DNA of 64,000 nt from Chloroflexota bacterium (GCA_016208315.1 JACQYF010000075.1:1-64000), one strand, 5' to 3'. Shown: positions 24,900 to 33,410, counted from the stretch's first letter. Translations and numbers: made by a program. Notes: generated from the letters alone by a model not told the origin.

Positions 24900-26528
24900 T
24901 CACGGGGTTGATGTTGCCGGTTGTGGCGACGGCACGTTCGTCGCCGCGGGCGATGGACTTGCGGCGGGAGAGGCGACCGGTGACGCGCTGGTGGTTGTGG
25001 TCGGCAATGGCGACGCGCCCACAGTTGAAGTGGGCAACAACACGGGAACTGATGTAGCTGTCGCTATCATTGCCGGTGTTGTCGCCGTTGGCGCGGCCAA
25101 AGGGATAACTGTCGGCTGTGGCAAAGGCGTTGCCGTGGGCGGCTCCGGTGGCGGACTCGACGGCGCGGGCGTTGGGCTGGGTGGCACTGGTGTTGCCGTG
25201 GGCGGCTCCGGAGTCGGAAGCAGTGCCACCGCGGTTGGCGTCGGTGGCACCGCAGTCGCGGTCGGCGGCTCGGGCGCCAACGTGGGCGGCGCTAGAGTTG
25301 GCGTGGGCATTGCCGGAGTCATGGTCGGAGGCGCGGCTGTAGGAGTCGGCGGCAAGGGCGTCTGTGTCGGAGGCGCGGCGGTTGCAGTGGGTGGGAGTCG
25401 AGTCGCCGATGGCGGTACACGAGTCGCAGTCGGCGGCGCTTGCGTAGCCGTGGGTGGCAATGGAGTTGCCGTCGGCGGTAACGGGGTCGGGCTTGGCGGT
25501 ACAGGAGTGGCCGAGGGCGGGATCGGCGTAGCAGTTGGCGCCGGCGCGGTCGCGCTTGGCGCGACCGATGTTGGTATGCCTGTCGGTTCATTCACCGCCG
25601 GGCCTGGCGTTTCGCGCGGTCGAGTGATCGTCGCTTGTGGAGCGGGCGTAGGCGAGGAAGGCGGCGTAGCCGGCGGCTGTCGCGTCTCCGTCGGCGGGGG
25701 CAAGGGTGTCAACGTTGGAATTGGAAGAGTGGGAGGCGTGCTCAGGATTTGTTCTTGTATGGCATCTTTTTCGGTTTGCGAAAAATTCAGCGCGCGATCT
25801 ATTGCCGGTTTGACTTGATCCGGCCCGGTCTGGCTCAGCGTCGTCAACACACTCGCGTACTCGGTTAACACCTTGTTGGTTTGCTCGGCGAGCGTGACCG
25901 TGGTGTTGGCATCCGGGCGATCCGCGCGCGTTAACTTGGTGGTCACGCTTTTGATCTGCTGCTCGAAGGATTGAGCCGTTTCCGGGATTTCTGCATAACG
26001 GCCTTGGCTTGCCAGGCCCGTTATTTCGGTGATCCGATGATTGGCGATGTCGAGGTGAACCTGGGCCTTGCGCGTTTCGTCCGGGGCCAGGGTCAACTGC
26101 ACGTTCTCGATGGTCGTCTTTACGGGATAGAGCGTGTCTCCCGGCAGAGTGTCCTGGGCGAAAGTAATGAGACTTGTCGCGCCAAAAAAGATCGCGAGGG
26201 CCAGCGTCAACGCGACGAGTGCCGGGGCGAGAACAAATCGTCGTCTCGGTTGGACTGCGGGGAGCGGCGGAAGAATCGCGTCCGGTATGCGATTCGCATG
26301 TCCATTCGAGCGTGACAAGAGTTGGAACGCGCGCGTCAGCGTCGCCGCGGGCGGAAGCTCAGAGTCATCCGCGCGCAATACTAGGCGCACGGCGCGCACG
26401 CGCGCCACGGTCGCCGCGCATTCCGCGCAACTTGCCACGTGCGCGGCAACGGCGCTGACTTCCGGCTCGTCAAGCGCCTGGAGCGCATAAGCCATCAATT
26501 GTGCGTCGGTGATCGGATGGGTAGCCAC
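24900..26528 (-). CDS. Anti-sigma factor with zinc finger, DUF5667 and Pro/Thr-rich tail
   Basis: 542 residues from a GTG at 26528 with GAGGAG upstream, 7 nt after the sigma gene. The N-terminal putative zinc finger has HVASCAEC (HxxxCxxC). A membrane segment lies at about 97-125, followed by a DUF5667-type extracytoplasmic region (DTLPGDTLYPVKTTIENVQ). From about 268 to the end is a Pro/Thr tail with many PPTATPLPPTAT units, as in surface stalks. Expected to hold the ECF sigma factor at the membrane until an envelope signal arrives. Confidence 0.8.
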   Translation of the reverse strand: MATHPITDAQLMAYALQALDEPEVSAVAAHVASCAECAATVARVRAVRLVLRADDSELPPAATLTRAFQLLSRSNGHANRIPDAILPPLPAVQPRRRFVLAPALVALTLALAIFFGATSLITFAQDTLPGDTLYPVKTTIENVQLTLAPDETRKAQVHLDIANHRITEITGLASQGRYAEIPETAQSFEQQIKSVTTKLTRADRPDANTTVTLAEQTNKVLTEYASVLTTLSQTGPDQVKPAIDRALNFSQTEKDAIQEQILSTPPTLPIPTLTPLPPPTETRQPPATPPSSPTPAPQATITRPRETPGPAVNEPTGIPTSVAPSATAPAPTATPIPPSATPVPPSPTPLPPTATPLPPTATQAPPTATRVPPSATRLPPTATAAPPTQTPLPPTPTAAPPTMTPAMPTPTLAPPTLAPEPPTATAVPPTPTAVALLPTPEPPTATPVPPSPTPAPSSPPPEPPTATPLPQPTVIPLAAPTATTPAMIATATSVPVLLPTSTVGASPLPTTTTSASPVASPAASPSPAATNVPSPQPATSTP

Positions 26529-26535
26529 TCGCTCC

Positions 26536-27171
26536 TCACGAACCTGCGTCGAATCCCAGCGCGATCAAAATCGCTTCTAACTTTCTAAAGCAGCGTGCCC
26601 GCGTCGGACCGATTCCACCAACCGCCAGGCCCAGGCGCGCGGCGATCTTTTCGTAATTCGGGGTTTCGGAATCGAGGAACAACGCGGTTACAAGTTCACG
26701 GCAAGGTGGGCCCAGTTGGTCGAGAGCCAAGTGGACGAGATGCTGCCGCTCCCACGCCTGAACTTGATCGAGGGGTGGCGCGTCGTCGTCGGGGGCCGAT
26801 TCGTCCAGTTCGTCTGAACGCGGGAGAACTTTGCCGAGGCGCATGGTCTCGCGGTGGGTCACGGTGATCAGCCACGCCGTAAGGCGCGTCTCGTTACGCA
26901 GCGTGCCCAGCCGCCGAAAAACGATGGTAAAGACATTCTGAAAGACGTCGTCGGCATCGGTTGCCGCGAGGCCATAGCGGCGCGGGATCGAATAGACCAG
27001 CCGCGCATAGCGACTCACCAGTTCCTTCCAGGCCGCCTGATCGCCGTCGAGGCACTGCTGCACCAACTCGGAATCCGCGCGGTATGCCGTGCGTTCAAGG
27101 CGCGCGACCCTCGTCGCGTTGTGACGCTTTTTGGCGAGGGCGTCTAGTTCCGAACTCTCCACGACCTGCAT
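26536..27171 (-). CDS. ECF-family RNA polymerase sigma factor
   Basis: 211 residues; ATG at 27171 after AAGGAA. Region 2: QQCLDGDQAAWKELVSRYARL, DADDVFQNVFTIVFRRL and LTAWLITVTHRETMR. Region 4 begins about 140: LGPPCRELVTALFLDSE then YEKIAARLGLAVGGIGPTRAR (helix-turn-helix). Cotranscribed with its membrane anti-sigma factor. The regulon is not visible in the window. Confidence 0.88.
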   Translation of the reverse strand: MQVVESSELDALAKKRHNATRVARLERTAYRADSELVQQCLDGDQAAWKELVSRYARLVYSIPRRYGLAATDADDVFQNVFTIVFRRLGTLRNETRLTAWLITVTHRETMRLGKVLPRSDELDESAPDDDAPPLDQVQAWERQHLVHLALDQLGPPCRELVTALFLDSETPNYEKIAARLGLAVGGIGPTRARCFRKLEAILIALGFDAGS

Positions 27172-27521
27172 TTCCTTATCTCGGATTCGATGATGGCCGC
27201 GGAGAATCCACCGCTTTGACCGACGAAAACATGGGACCTACAGAAAGGAAAATCGGACACAACGCCTGCCTCGGCTACAAGTTCAGTACGAGAATGGGCG
27301 CGGTGTCCGATGTTGAGCCGGTCGGCGACCGGCTTGTCAAGCACAAGCGGTGTTGAAAGACGTTGGCAGTGGTCTAGTCCAATTGACTACGCCACTGGCT
27401 TGCCAGAGTTCGAGGCGTCCATTTGTATAACGTGGGAAGAAATCGGTGAGTCACCCACGAGCGTGCCACGTGGCACTTGCAACTCTGACTATAGCCATTT
27501 TTCAGACGCGTGTCAATGCCC
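27172..27521. other. Intergenic interval between hisS and the sigma gene
   Basis: No gene seen. It holds three short inverted repeats: AGCCGGTC-GGC-GACCGGCT (about 27315-27333), an imperfect palindrome around GGTCTAGTCCAATTGACTACGCC (27368-27400), and the perfect 14-bp palindrome GTGCCACGTGGCAC (27463-27476). The last two lie just past the hisS stop and may terminate its transcript. Confidence 0.6.
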
Positions 27522-28835
27522 CTACAACTTGTCGGCAATCGTTGCGGCCAAGTCCGGCTGCGGAATCGCCGTTTGCTCCCCTGACGACAAGTCGCGCAAA
27601 GTTGCTTTTTGTGCGGCGGCTTCGTCGGGCCCGACGATGACGGCGAACGGTATGGCTTTGGCCGCGGCGTATTTTAATTGCTTGCCCAGCCCATCGGCGT
27701 CGAGCGCGAGTTCGGTGTTCAGTCCCGCCGCGCGCAGGGCGTTCGCGAGACGAATGGACACGCCGAAGAAATCGCGGTTGAATACGGTGACGAAAACTTG
27801 GGTTACGGTTTTACCGACTTGCGGGGGAAACATCGCCAGTTCTTCCATGACGTCAATGATCCGCTCGATGCCAAACGATGTGCCGGTCACGGGGATGGAT
27901 TGATTACTCATCAAGCCGATGAGTTCGTCGTAACGCCCGCCGCCGGTCAACGAGCCGATTTTGGGCTCGGTGACGATGGTCTCGTAGATCGGGCCCGTGT
28001 AATAAGCCAGCCCGCGCACCATTGCGAAATCGAATTGGTAATTAGTAATTGGCACGCCCGAATCGCCGAGGAAGGTCGCCAGTTGCTCCAGTTCATCAAT
28101 GCCTTCCATCGCGCTCGGCACATTCGCCAAGAGTTCTCTGAGTTTGCCAAACGCATTGGGCGGCAGGGCAATCAACTCCATCATCTTGTCAATCACATCC
28201 GGCGGGATTTGGTTCTGCGCCATTTCCGCGCGGACGCCCTCTTTCCCGATCTTGTCCAGCTTGTCAATCGAGCGATACAAGCCGGCGAGCAATTCCTTGG
28301 GCACGCCCGCGTACTGGCCGATGCCGGTGAGGATTTTGCGATTGTTGATCTTGACGACGAACGATTTAAAGCCCAGTCGCGTGAGCACCGCGTAAATCAC
28401 CGAGATCATTTCCGCATCGGCCAGCATGGATTTGCTGCCGACGATGTCCACGTCGCATTGATAGAATTCGCGATAGCGGCCCTTTTGCGGTCGCTCGGCG
28501 CGCCAGACGGGCGCGATCTGGTAGCGTTTGAATGGCTTGACCAATTCGGGGTACATCGCGACGATGCGCGTGAGCGGCACGGTGAGATCGTAGCGCAGCG
28601 ACAATTCTTCCTTACCTTCGCGATGCCGCGCGTCGTAAATCAGTTTCTCGGCGTCGGGGCCGTACTTGCCCAGGAGCGTCTCGCGCAGTTCGAGCACCGG
28701 AGTTTGCAGCGGCTCGAAACCGAAACGCTGAAAGACGCTCTCGACCTGGCCGATCACGTACTGGCGCAAGAGCATTTTCTGCGGCAGGATGTCGCGCATC
28801 CCGCGCGGCACGCGGGGTTGGATTTTGGGTGGCAT
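27522..28835 (-). CDS. hisS: Histidyl-tRNA synthetase
   Basis: 437 residues; ATG at 28835 chosen because AGGAGC lies 6 nt upstream. Class II motifs in order: PRGMRDILP, RYDLTVPLTR, motif 2 PVWRAERPQKGRYREFYQCD, the histidine-A region GLAYYTGPIYE and motif 3 LTGGGRYDELIG. A C-terminal anticodon-binding domain starts near 335. Complete. The leader encodes a His-rich peptide and a terminator, so expression should respond to charged tRNA-His. Confidence 0.95.
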   Translation of the reverse strand: MPPKIQPRVPRGMRDILPQKMLLRQYVIGQVESVFQRFGFEPLQTPVLELRETLLGKYGPDAEKLIYDARHREGKEELSLRYDLTVPLTRIVAMYPELVKPFKRYQIAPVWRAERPQKGRYREFYQCDVDIVGSKSMLADAEMISVIYAVLTRLGFKSFVVKINNRKILTGIGQYAGVPKELLAGLYRSIDKLDKIGKEGVRAEMAQNQIPPDVIDKMMELIALPPNAFGKLRELLANVPSAMEGIDELEQLATFLGDSGVPITNYQFDFAMVRGLAYYTGPIYETIVTEPKIGSLTGGGRYDELIGLMSNQSIPVTGTSFGIERIIDVMEELAMFPPQVGKTVTQVFVTVFNRDFFGVSIRLANALRAAGLNTELALDADGLGKQLKYAAAKAIPFAVIVGPDEAAAQKATLRDLSSGEQTAIPQPDLAATIADKL

Positions 28836-28880
28836 TTTCAGCTCCTTTTTGGACACTGATGAACACAGACAACACAGATA

Positions 28881-28909
28881 ATAAAAATGGCGTGGATGCT
28901 TCCACGCCA
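28881..28909 (-). terminator. Attenuator terminator upstream of hisS
   Basis: On the minus strand TGGCGTGGA-AGCA-TCCACGCCA (28909-28888) followed by TTTTTAT. It lies 46 nt before the hisS ATG and competes with an alternative stem formed by 28948-28939 (CCGCGCCAGA) and 28911-28902 (TCTGGCGTGG). Confidence 0.88.
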
Positions 28910-28932
28910 GAACTCAAAGGCAGTAATCGCGA

Positions 28933-29022
28933 TTACTCTCTGGCGCGGCGGAACGGCGCATCATCATCGTGCGCTTGATGGTAGTGAGAATGAGCCAGGA
29001 ATAATCCTAGAGTCATAGTCAT
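28933..29022 (-). CDS. Histidine-rich leader peptide of the hisS attenuator
   Basis: 29 codons from the ATG at 29022 (a second ATG at 29016) to TAA at 28935-28933, with HSHYHQAH giving four His in eight codons. The transcript start predicted from the promoter is only about 5 nt upstream, so translation would be nearly leaderless. The stop codon follows directly on the antiterminator 5' strand (CCGCGCCAGA), the geometry of classical amino-acid attenuation: stalling at His codons leaves that strand free, full translation covers it. Confidence 0.8.
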   Translation of the reverse strand: MTMTLGLFLAHSHYHQAHDDDAPFRRARE

Positions 29023-29033
29023 TCTTGGGCGCT

Positions 29034-29061
29034 ATTATAGCACAATCGAAAAAAAGGGCAA
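29034..29061 (-). promoter_or_regulatory. Promoter of leader-hisS
   Basis: TTGCCC (29061-29056), 16 bp, TATAAT (29039-29034), with TGC before the -10 box (extended -10). Confidence 0.8.
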
Positions 29062-29068
29062 CCGCCAA

Positions 29069-29506
29069 TTAGCGAACGATCATGTACGCGGCCACAATCA
29101 ACAGTACCGTCCCCATCACGCGCCATCCATCTATCGAGCGAATGGCGACGCCCAACAGTCCAAAGTGGTCAACGACCATGCCGACCGCCAATTGTCCGAT
29201 GATGATCAGAACAACGGCAGCCGTTGCGCCTAGGCGCGGGAGCGTGTGGCTGAGCGTGAGATACAGAATAACGCCGAACATGCCTGCCCCGAGCATGTAC
29301 CAGGAGAGCGTGCGCCAGTTTTGGATTTGCTCGCCGCCGCGGAAAAGCAAAAGCGCGCCGGATAGAAACGCGCCGCTGACATGGATGATAAAGCTGCTGG
29401 CGATCCCGCCCACGCGCTGGCTCATCGCGCCTGAAATCGGAGATTGCAGACCCACCGCAAAGCCGCCCACCACACCAATGAGAATTGTCATTAAGAGTTC
29501 AGGCAT
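29069..29506 (-). CDS. DMT-family (DUF606/YdcZ-like) membrane protein
   Basis: 145 residues; ATG at 29506 after GAGGTG. Five hydrophobic helices; the N-terminal GVVGGFAVGLQSPISGAMSQRVGG and the MLGAGMFGVILYLTLSHTLPRLGATAAVVLIIIGQL stretch split over residues 70-110 are typical of the DUF606 half-size drug/metabolite transporters, which work as dimers. Substrate unknown. Confidence 0.78.
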   Translation of the reverse strand: MPELLMTILIGVVGGFAVGLQSPISGAMSQRVGGIASSFIIHVSGAFLSGALLLFRGGEQIQNWRTLSWYMLGAGMFGVILYLTLSHTLPRLGATAAVVLIIIGQLAVGMVVDHFGLLGVAIRSIDGWRVMGTVLLIVAAYMIVR

Positions 29507-29518
29507 TCGAGCAGCACC

Positions 29519-29908
29519 TCAGCTCACCGCTTTCTTCACGAGCGCGGCGATCCTTGCCTCGGCGGCGGCGGTCAACTGCTTCAGCGCGAAGGAGGTCGGC
29601 CACATGGCGCCTTCGTCGAGGTTCGCCGTGTCGTTGAAGCCGAACGTCGCGTACCTCGCCTTAAACTTGTCCGCGCTTTGGAAGAAGCAGACGACCTTGC
29701 CGTCCTTGTCGGCATACGCGGGCATCCCGTACCAGGTTTTCGGCGAGAGGGCTGGCGCGCTGGCTTTGATGATGGCATGGAGCCGCTTGGCCATGGCGCG
29801 ATCCGGTTCCGGCATCTCGGCGATCTTGGCGAGCACGGCGCTTTCCCCTTCCGCCTTGTCCTTCTCCGCACGCGCTTCCGCCTTCAGCTCTTTGGCGCGC
29901 TTCCTCAT
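29519..29908 (-). CDS. DUF1801-family small protein
   Basis: 129 residues. Lys/Glu-rich N-terminal helix, then a YdhG-like fold: [43 protein letters not shown]. The reading frame upstream of the ATG still encodes family-like sequence (FTDEEKAA) until a TAA at 29943-29941, so the natural N-terminus may have been lost and initiation moved to an internal Met. The function of the family is unproven (iron-chaperone or hydroperoxide-linked). Confidence 0.7.
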   Translation of the reverse strand: MRKRAKELKAEARAEKDKAEGESAVLAKIAEMPEPDRAMAKRLHAIIKASAPALSPKTWYGMPAYADKDGKVVCFFQSADKFKARYATFGFNDTANLDEGAMWPTSFALKQLTAAAEARIAALVKKAVS

Positions 29909-30099
29909 CGCGGCTTTTTCCTCGTCCGTGAATCCCCGTTACCCGCTGGTGGGCGGGACGAGATAATGTTGAGTAAGCGGCAAAGATGTGCAGCGTGTTC
30001 CTCAAAATGTTTAGCCGGCTGATGAGCATTTGTTCAACGGTTCGATATTGCCGAGGTTAGGCGGCTCCTTTATGCCATGCTTCTTCAGGCAATTCCTTA

Positions 30100-30765
30100 T
30101 TAGGGCGGAAACAGTTTCCAATGCCCCTCGGAGACGACTTCGACGGCACCATCGGTCACTTTTATGGCGGTCTGATCGTCAATCGCGTACGCCGGCACCC
30201 GCACCCCGGCGGCCCATCGTTCCGCGTCGGCCATAGTGTTCTCCGGGAGAGCCGGGTGATCCAGGTGCGGAAACATCGCAAAAGGAACCACTCCCAGCGT
30301 CTCATCGCCACCAGTGGGCGGAGTCCAGCGGACGAAGTCCTCCCCGATGCGGGGCGCCATGACTATGCTCCCGGCGCTTAGTCCCACGTAGACCGCACGC
30401 AGCGACGGCAAGAGGTCTGCCAGTCCCGACTGGCGCATCCAGTGGCAGAGATACAACGGATCGCCGCCATTTACCAGCAGAACGTCGGTCTCCTGGACCC
30501 CGGGGACCCAAAGCTCTTCAGCGATGCTGGGCAGTGCGGTGAGCTCCAGCACTCCCAAGGACTTCCAACCCAGCTCGCACATGGGGGTTCTCGGCTCACG
30601 TCCGGTGATGAACTTCCATGCTTGGCCAGCACCGCCCGGGTTGGCGTGCGACGCGGTGGGAATGCAGAGGGCGTTGGACTCGGCAATCGGTTTGCCCAGT
30701 AGCTCGACCAGCGCATCGTGGATGCTCGTGTTCGTGATGCCAGCGGAAGTGAGAAGAAATTTCAT
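30100..30765 (-). CDS. Peptidase S51-family protein (dipeptidase E-like)
   Basis: 221 residues; ATG at 30765 after GGAGAGG. The nucleophile elbow GLSAGSIVMAP holds the catalytic Ser (about 131), with VNGGDPLYL upstream and FPHLDHPAL providing the His region. The S51 family includes aspartyl dipeptidases and cyanophycinases; size and motifs favour the dipeptidase side. A TATAAT on the minus strand at 30836-30831 is a likely -10 box. Confidence 0.8.
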   Translation of the reverse strand: MKFLLTSAGITNTSIHDALVELLGKPIAESNALCIPTASHANPGGAGQAWKFITGREPRTPMCELGWKSLGVLELTALPSIAEELWVPGVQETDVLLVNGGDPLYLCHWMRQSGLADLLPSLRAVYVGLSAGSIVMAPRIGEDFVRWTPPTGGDETLGVVPFAMFPHLDHPALPENTMADAERWAAGVRVPAYAIDDQTAIKVTDGAVEVVSEGHWKLFPP

Positions 30766-30858
30766 GAGGCCTCTCCTTGCTGATTTATTGCGAGCCGAAA
30801 GACTCCTCCAGTCTCTCTTATTATGATGCGATTATACAACGTGCCGCCCAACTATGTT

Positions 30859-30936
30859 TTATGCGGACGCATTTCCGCATAAGACCCTTCTGGGGTTGTT
30901 ATGCAGAATTCTTTCTGCATAACAGACCATATGCGG
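30859..30936. repeat. Paired TTATGC hairpins
   Basis: TTATGCGGA-CGCATT-TCCGCATAA (30859-30882) and GTTATGCAGAA-TTCT-TTCTGCATAAC (30898-30923) are two related hairpins, followed by a half site CATATGCGG. The remaining bases to 30989 show nothing else. Confidence 0.8.
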
Positions 30937-30989
30937 ATTGTACGCGTAACCCACTCCGAAGGCAAGTACCACGAATCACCCAGCTCCCT

Positions 30990-32633
30990 CTACGATATAT
31001 ACCCCAAATCCTGCAAGCGTTCCATGACCTCTGCTTCCTCTTCCGCAGAGTATCCGTCTGCAATCTCCGCGCGTCCCTCCGACGAGCCACCGTACTCGAC
31101 GGCGCGGCTGTCGGCGAGAATTTCGGTCAACACGCGGCCGTCCATATCGTTTGGGACGGGCAGGCCGAGCAAATGGAGAATCGTGGGCGCCAGGTCAATT
31201 AGCCGCGCGCCGGCAAATTCGCCCGCGGGTTTTACGCCCGCGCCGCTCGCCGCGAACATCCCATTCATGCGATGCGACGACGACACGCCATACGATGGCT
31301 CGACAATCTTGTTCGAGCCGAATTCAAAATCGCCAAAGGCAATCGTTTCGAGGTTGCGTGGCAGGAACAGGATATCGGGCGCTTGCGCCAGGTGCGTGCC
31401 GTGGTAGATTTCCTCTTTCTTCCAGAGGTGCTCGACGAGGGGCGTATGATCGGGCAGCTTGAGCGCGCGCAAATCCGCAATCACCTGGTCGCGCGTCCGC
31501 TCGTAATCCGCGCCCGGTTCGATAATCCCCTGCGGCTCTCGTCCGCGCAAGTTGATGTGTACCTCGCCGATATAGCCGATGGAGTACGCGCGGGTGCGCG
31601 CCCAGTCCACGTCGCCGAACGAGAGGAAAAAGCGCTTGAGCAGCCCGCGCCCACCGCGGCGTTTGTCGAGCGTGCGGCGCAGTTTGCCTAGCCCAAGAGT
31701 AAGTAGTAATTGGTAAATAGTTCTTGGCGTGATGCCGAGTTGAAAGGCCAGCCGCTTGAGGCCGGTTGCCAAGTCACTTTTGAACTTGAGGTAGCCGAGT
31801 TGGGCGAGGTAGTTGTTGACGTAGAGAAAGTTGCGGACGGGCCCGTGGCCGTGGTCGCTCATCAGGAGAATAGAGATTGGAGATTGGAGATTGGAGATTA
31901 GGCGCGCGAGCAGTCCGTCAATGTGCTGGTAGATTTCGAGGATGCCGTCGCGGAATTGGGTGGCCTCGGCAGGATCGTGTTCGTGGTGAGTGGGATCGTA
32001 GCAGGCCCACAAGCCATGCGAGACGGTATCGCTTTCGGGAAAGACGAGCATGAAGAAATCCCAGGGGTATTTGGTCATCAGGTGCTCGGCGGCTTTGACG
32101 CGCTGCGCGGCAGAGTATTTCAACGCCTTGAGAAAGACCTCGCCGCGCCCCTTGGAATACACTTCGTCCGAATAGACGATGTAATCTCCGATCTCTGATC
32201 TCAGTTCTTCTGCCAATTCACGCGGGTAAGTAAAGTTTTCCGCGCCGCGGGGCGTGAGCATTCCGGTGACGAGGAGACCGTTGACCGGTTGCGGCGGCCA
32301 CGTTACAGGCACATTCATCACGATCACACTTTTGCCCGCCTCGCCAATCAAGTCCCACACCGCTTTGCCATCCCGGTCGAGGACGGACACCGGCGCGAGA
32401 TCGTACGAGCCGCTGCGGCGCTGCATGAAATCGAACAGGCCGTGCGCGCCGGGGTTCTTGCCGGTCATGAACGACGACCACGCGGACGCGGTAACGGGCG
32501 GCACCGTCGAGCGCAACTCGCTCCACGCGCCGCCGTCCATAATCTTTTTGAACGTGGGCAGCTTGCCGCTCGCGGCCCACGGGCGAATCAAATCAAATGT
32601 CCCGCCGTCGAGGCCGATGCAGAAAACCTTCAT
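30990..32633 (-). CDS. Alkaline-phosphatase-fold phosphodiesterase/phosphatase family protein
   Basis: 547 residues; ATG at 32633. Metal ligands of the type I phosphodiesterase/nucleotide pyrophosphatase fold: IGLDGGTFD (first Asp), nucleophile region VPPVTASAWSSFMTG, FPESDTVSHGLW, LLMSDHGHG (Asp-His) and SYGVSSSHRMNGMF (distal His). No signal peptide, so cytosolic. Residues about 244-256 (RLISNLQSPISIL) are a translated family E mini-repeat next to the DHGHG metal site. Substrate unknown. Confidence 0.78.
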   Translation of the reverse strand: MKVFCIGLDGGTFDLIRPWAASGKLPTFKKIMDGGAWSELRSTVPPVTASAWSSFMTGKNPGAHGLFDFMQRRSGSYDLAPVSVLDRDGKAVWDLIGEAGKSVIVMNVPVTWPPQPVNGLLVTGMLTPRGAENFTYPRELAEELRSEIGDYIVYSDEVYSKGRGEVFLKALKYSAAQRVKAAEHLMTKYPWDFFMLVFPESDTVSHGLWACYDPTHHEHDPAEATQFRDGILEIYQHIDGLLARLISNLQSPISILLMSDHGHGPVRNFLYVNNYLAQLGYLKFKSDLATGLKRLAFQLGITPRTIYQLLLTLGLGKLRRTLDKRRGGRGLLKRFFLSFGDVDWARTRAYSIGYIGEVHINLRGREPQGIIEPGADYERTRDQVIADLRALKLPDHTPLVEHLWKKEEIYHGTHLAQAPDILFLPRNLETIAFGDFEFGSNKIVEPSYGVSSSHRMNGMFAASGAGVKPAGEFAGARLIDLAPTILHLLGLPVPNDMDGRVLTEILADSRAVEYGGSSEGRAEIADGYSAEEEAEVMERLQDLGYIS

Positions 32634-32687
32634 GTTACTCCACGGAAACGCGCGGAGACGGTGTCCCCGCGCGTCGGATCAATGTAG

Positions 32688-32760
32688 TAGGCCGCCCAGG
32701 ACTCGAACCTGGAACATGCACCTTATATGAGTGCTGCTCTAACCATTGAGCTAGCGGCCT
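32688..32760 (-). tRNA. tRNA-Ile, apparent anticodon UAU
   Basis: 73 nt: acceptor AGGCCGC/GCGGCCT (discriminator A), D-arm GCTC/GAGC, anticodon stem GCACT/GGTGC, loop CATATAA, T-arm CCAGGTTCGAGTCCTGG. By position the anticodon is TAT (Ile, AUA). Base 33 then reads A instead of the near-universal U, so the loop call is less secure than the fold. Its first ten bases overlap the 3' end of the RHH protein gene. Confidence 0.8.
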
Positions 32761-33098
32761 TCATCAAAGCGGTCTTGTCCTCGCATGAACGACTGTGCTT
32801 GCTGCCATGTTGCGAAAGGCAAGCCGTTTGCTGCCTTTTCCGAGAGCTGATCCATCTGTTTGACTAATGTGCGCCGTGAGAGTTGGCGTTTGAGCGCAGG
32901 GTTGCGCTGCCGCAGCTGTGCCTTAATGCGGGCATGAAGTTGTTCTGAGCGTTTTAATTCAGAATTGCTGGCGATTGCTTGGCGGACGAGGTCTTGGACC
33001 GCGCGCTGAATGATCTCCTCGGGGCGTTTGCCTTCACGAGCGGCAATCGCTTTGACCTTCTGATCCAGGTTAGCAGGCAAATTGACGGGATAGACCAT
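32751..33098 (-). CDS. Ribbon-helix-helix-like small protein
   Basis: 115 residues; ATG at 33098 after GAGGAA. The N-terminus (VYPVNLPANLDQKVKAIAAREGKRPEEIIQ, residues 2-31) is a CopG-type beta strand plus two helices. The rest is a Lys/Arg-rich helical tail. It resembles antitoxin DNA-binding proteins but no toxin gene is adjacent. Its stop codon (TAG) lies inside the tRNA-Ile gene, so both may be cut from one transcript. Confidence 0.65.
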   Translation of the reverse strand: MVYPVNLPANLDQKVKAIAAREGKRPEEIIQRAVQDLVRQAIASNSELKRSEQLHARIKAQLRQRNPALKRQLSRRTLVKQMDQLSEKAANGLPFATWQQAQSFMRGQDRFDEGR

Positions 33099-33182
33099 TT
33101 CCTCACCTCACGGCTTGATTTTACCACGAGTGATGCGCGCTGCCAAGTTAGTATTGAGAATTACTTGGCGATTCTGCCTTCT

Positions 33183-33410
33183 TCATGCAAAAACTTCCTT
33201 CATGTCTTCTGCTGTGTATTCAGGTGTTGGCTCAATTTCCATGCCCCGCATCGCAAGGGAGAGAGACAGATTTGACCAGGTGTGCTCGTCATCCTGTGCG
33301 GCTTGGCCCTGCGCCTTCGCCAAGAGATATTCGACAAAATCGAGCACTTTAAACTGAAGCGGCTCCGGCAACTGTTGGAGGGCTTGGACGACTTGTTCGG
33401 CGACAGTCAT
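33183..33410 (-). CDS. DUF2281-family antitoxin-like protein
   Basis: 75 residues; ATG at 33410 with AAGGAG upstream. The N-terminus TVAEQVVQALQQLPEPLQFKVLDFVEYLL is the DUF2281 helix pair (residues 2-30). Such proteins usually precede a PIN-domain toxin; the bases that follow (33099-33182) encode no toxin, so this is an orphan or relic. Confidence 0.75.
   Translation of the reverse strand: MTVAEQVVQALQQLPEPLQFKVLDFVEYLLAKAQGQAAQDDEHTWSNLSLSLAMRGMEIEPTPEYTAEDMKEVFA

Noticed and set aside
24862-25818. Gly/Val-rich plus-strand frame resembling a PE-PGRS-like repeat protein
   Set aside because: It is the exact antisense of the Pro/Thr-rich tail of the anti-sigma factor.
28860-29040. T-box riboswitch before hisS
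   Set aside because: No AGGGTGGNACCGCG-type T-box sequence or specifier bulge was found, whereas a His-rich leader frame with competing stems is present.
33099-33182. PIN-domain toxin partner for the DUF2281 protein
   Set aside because: Only 84 bp are available and no PIN motif is encoded in any frame.
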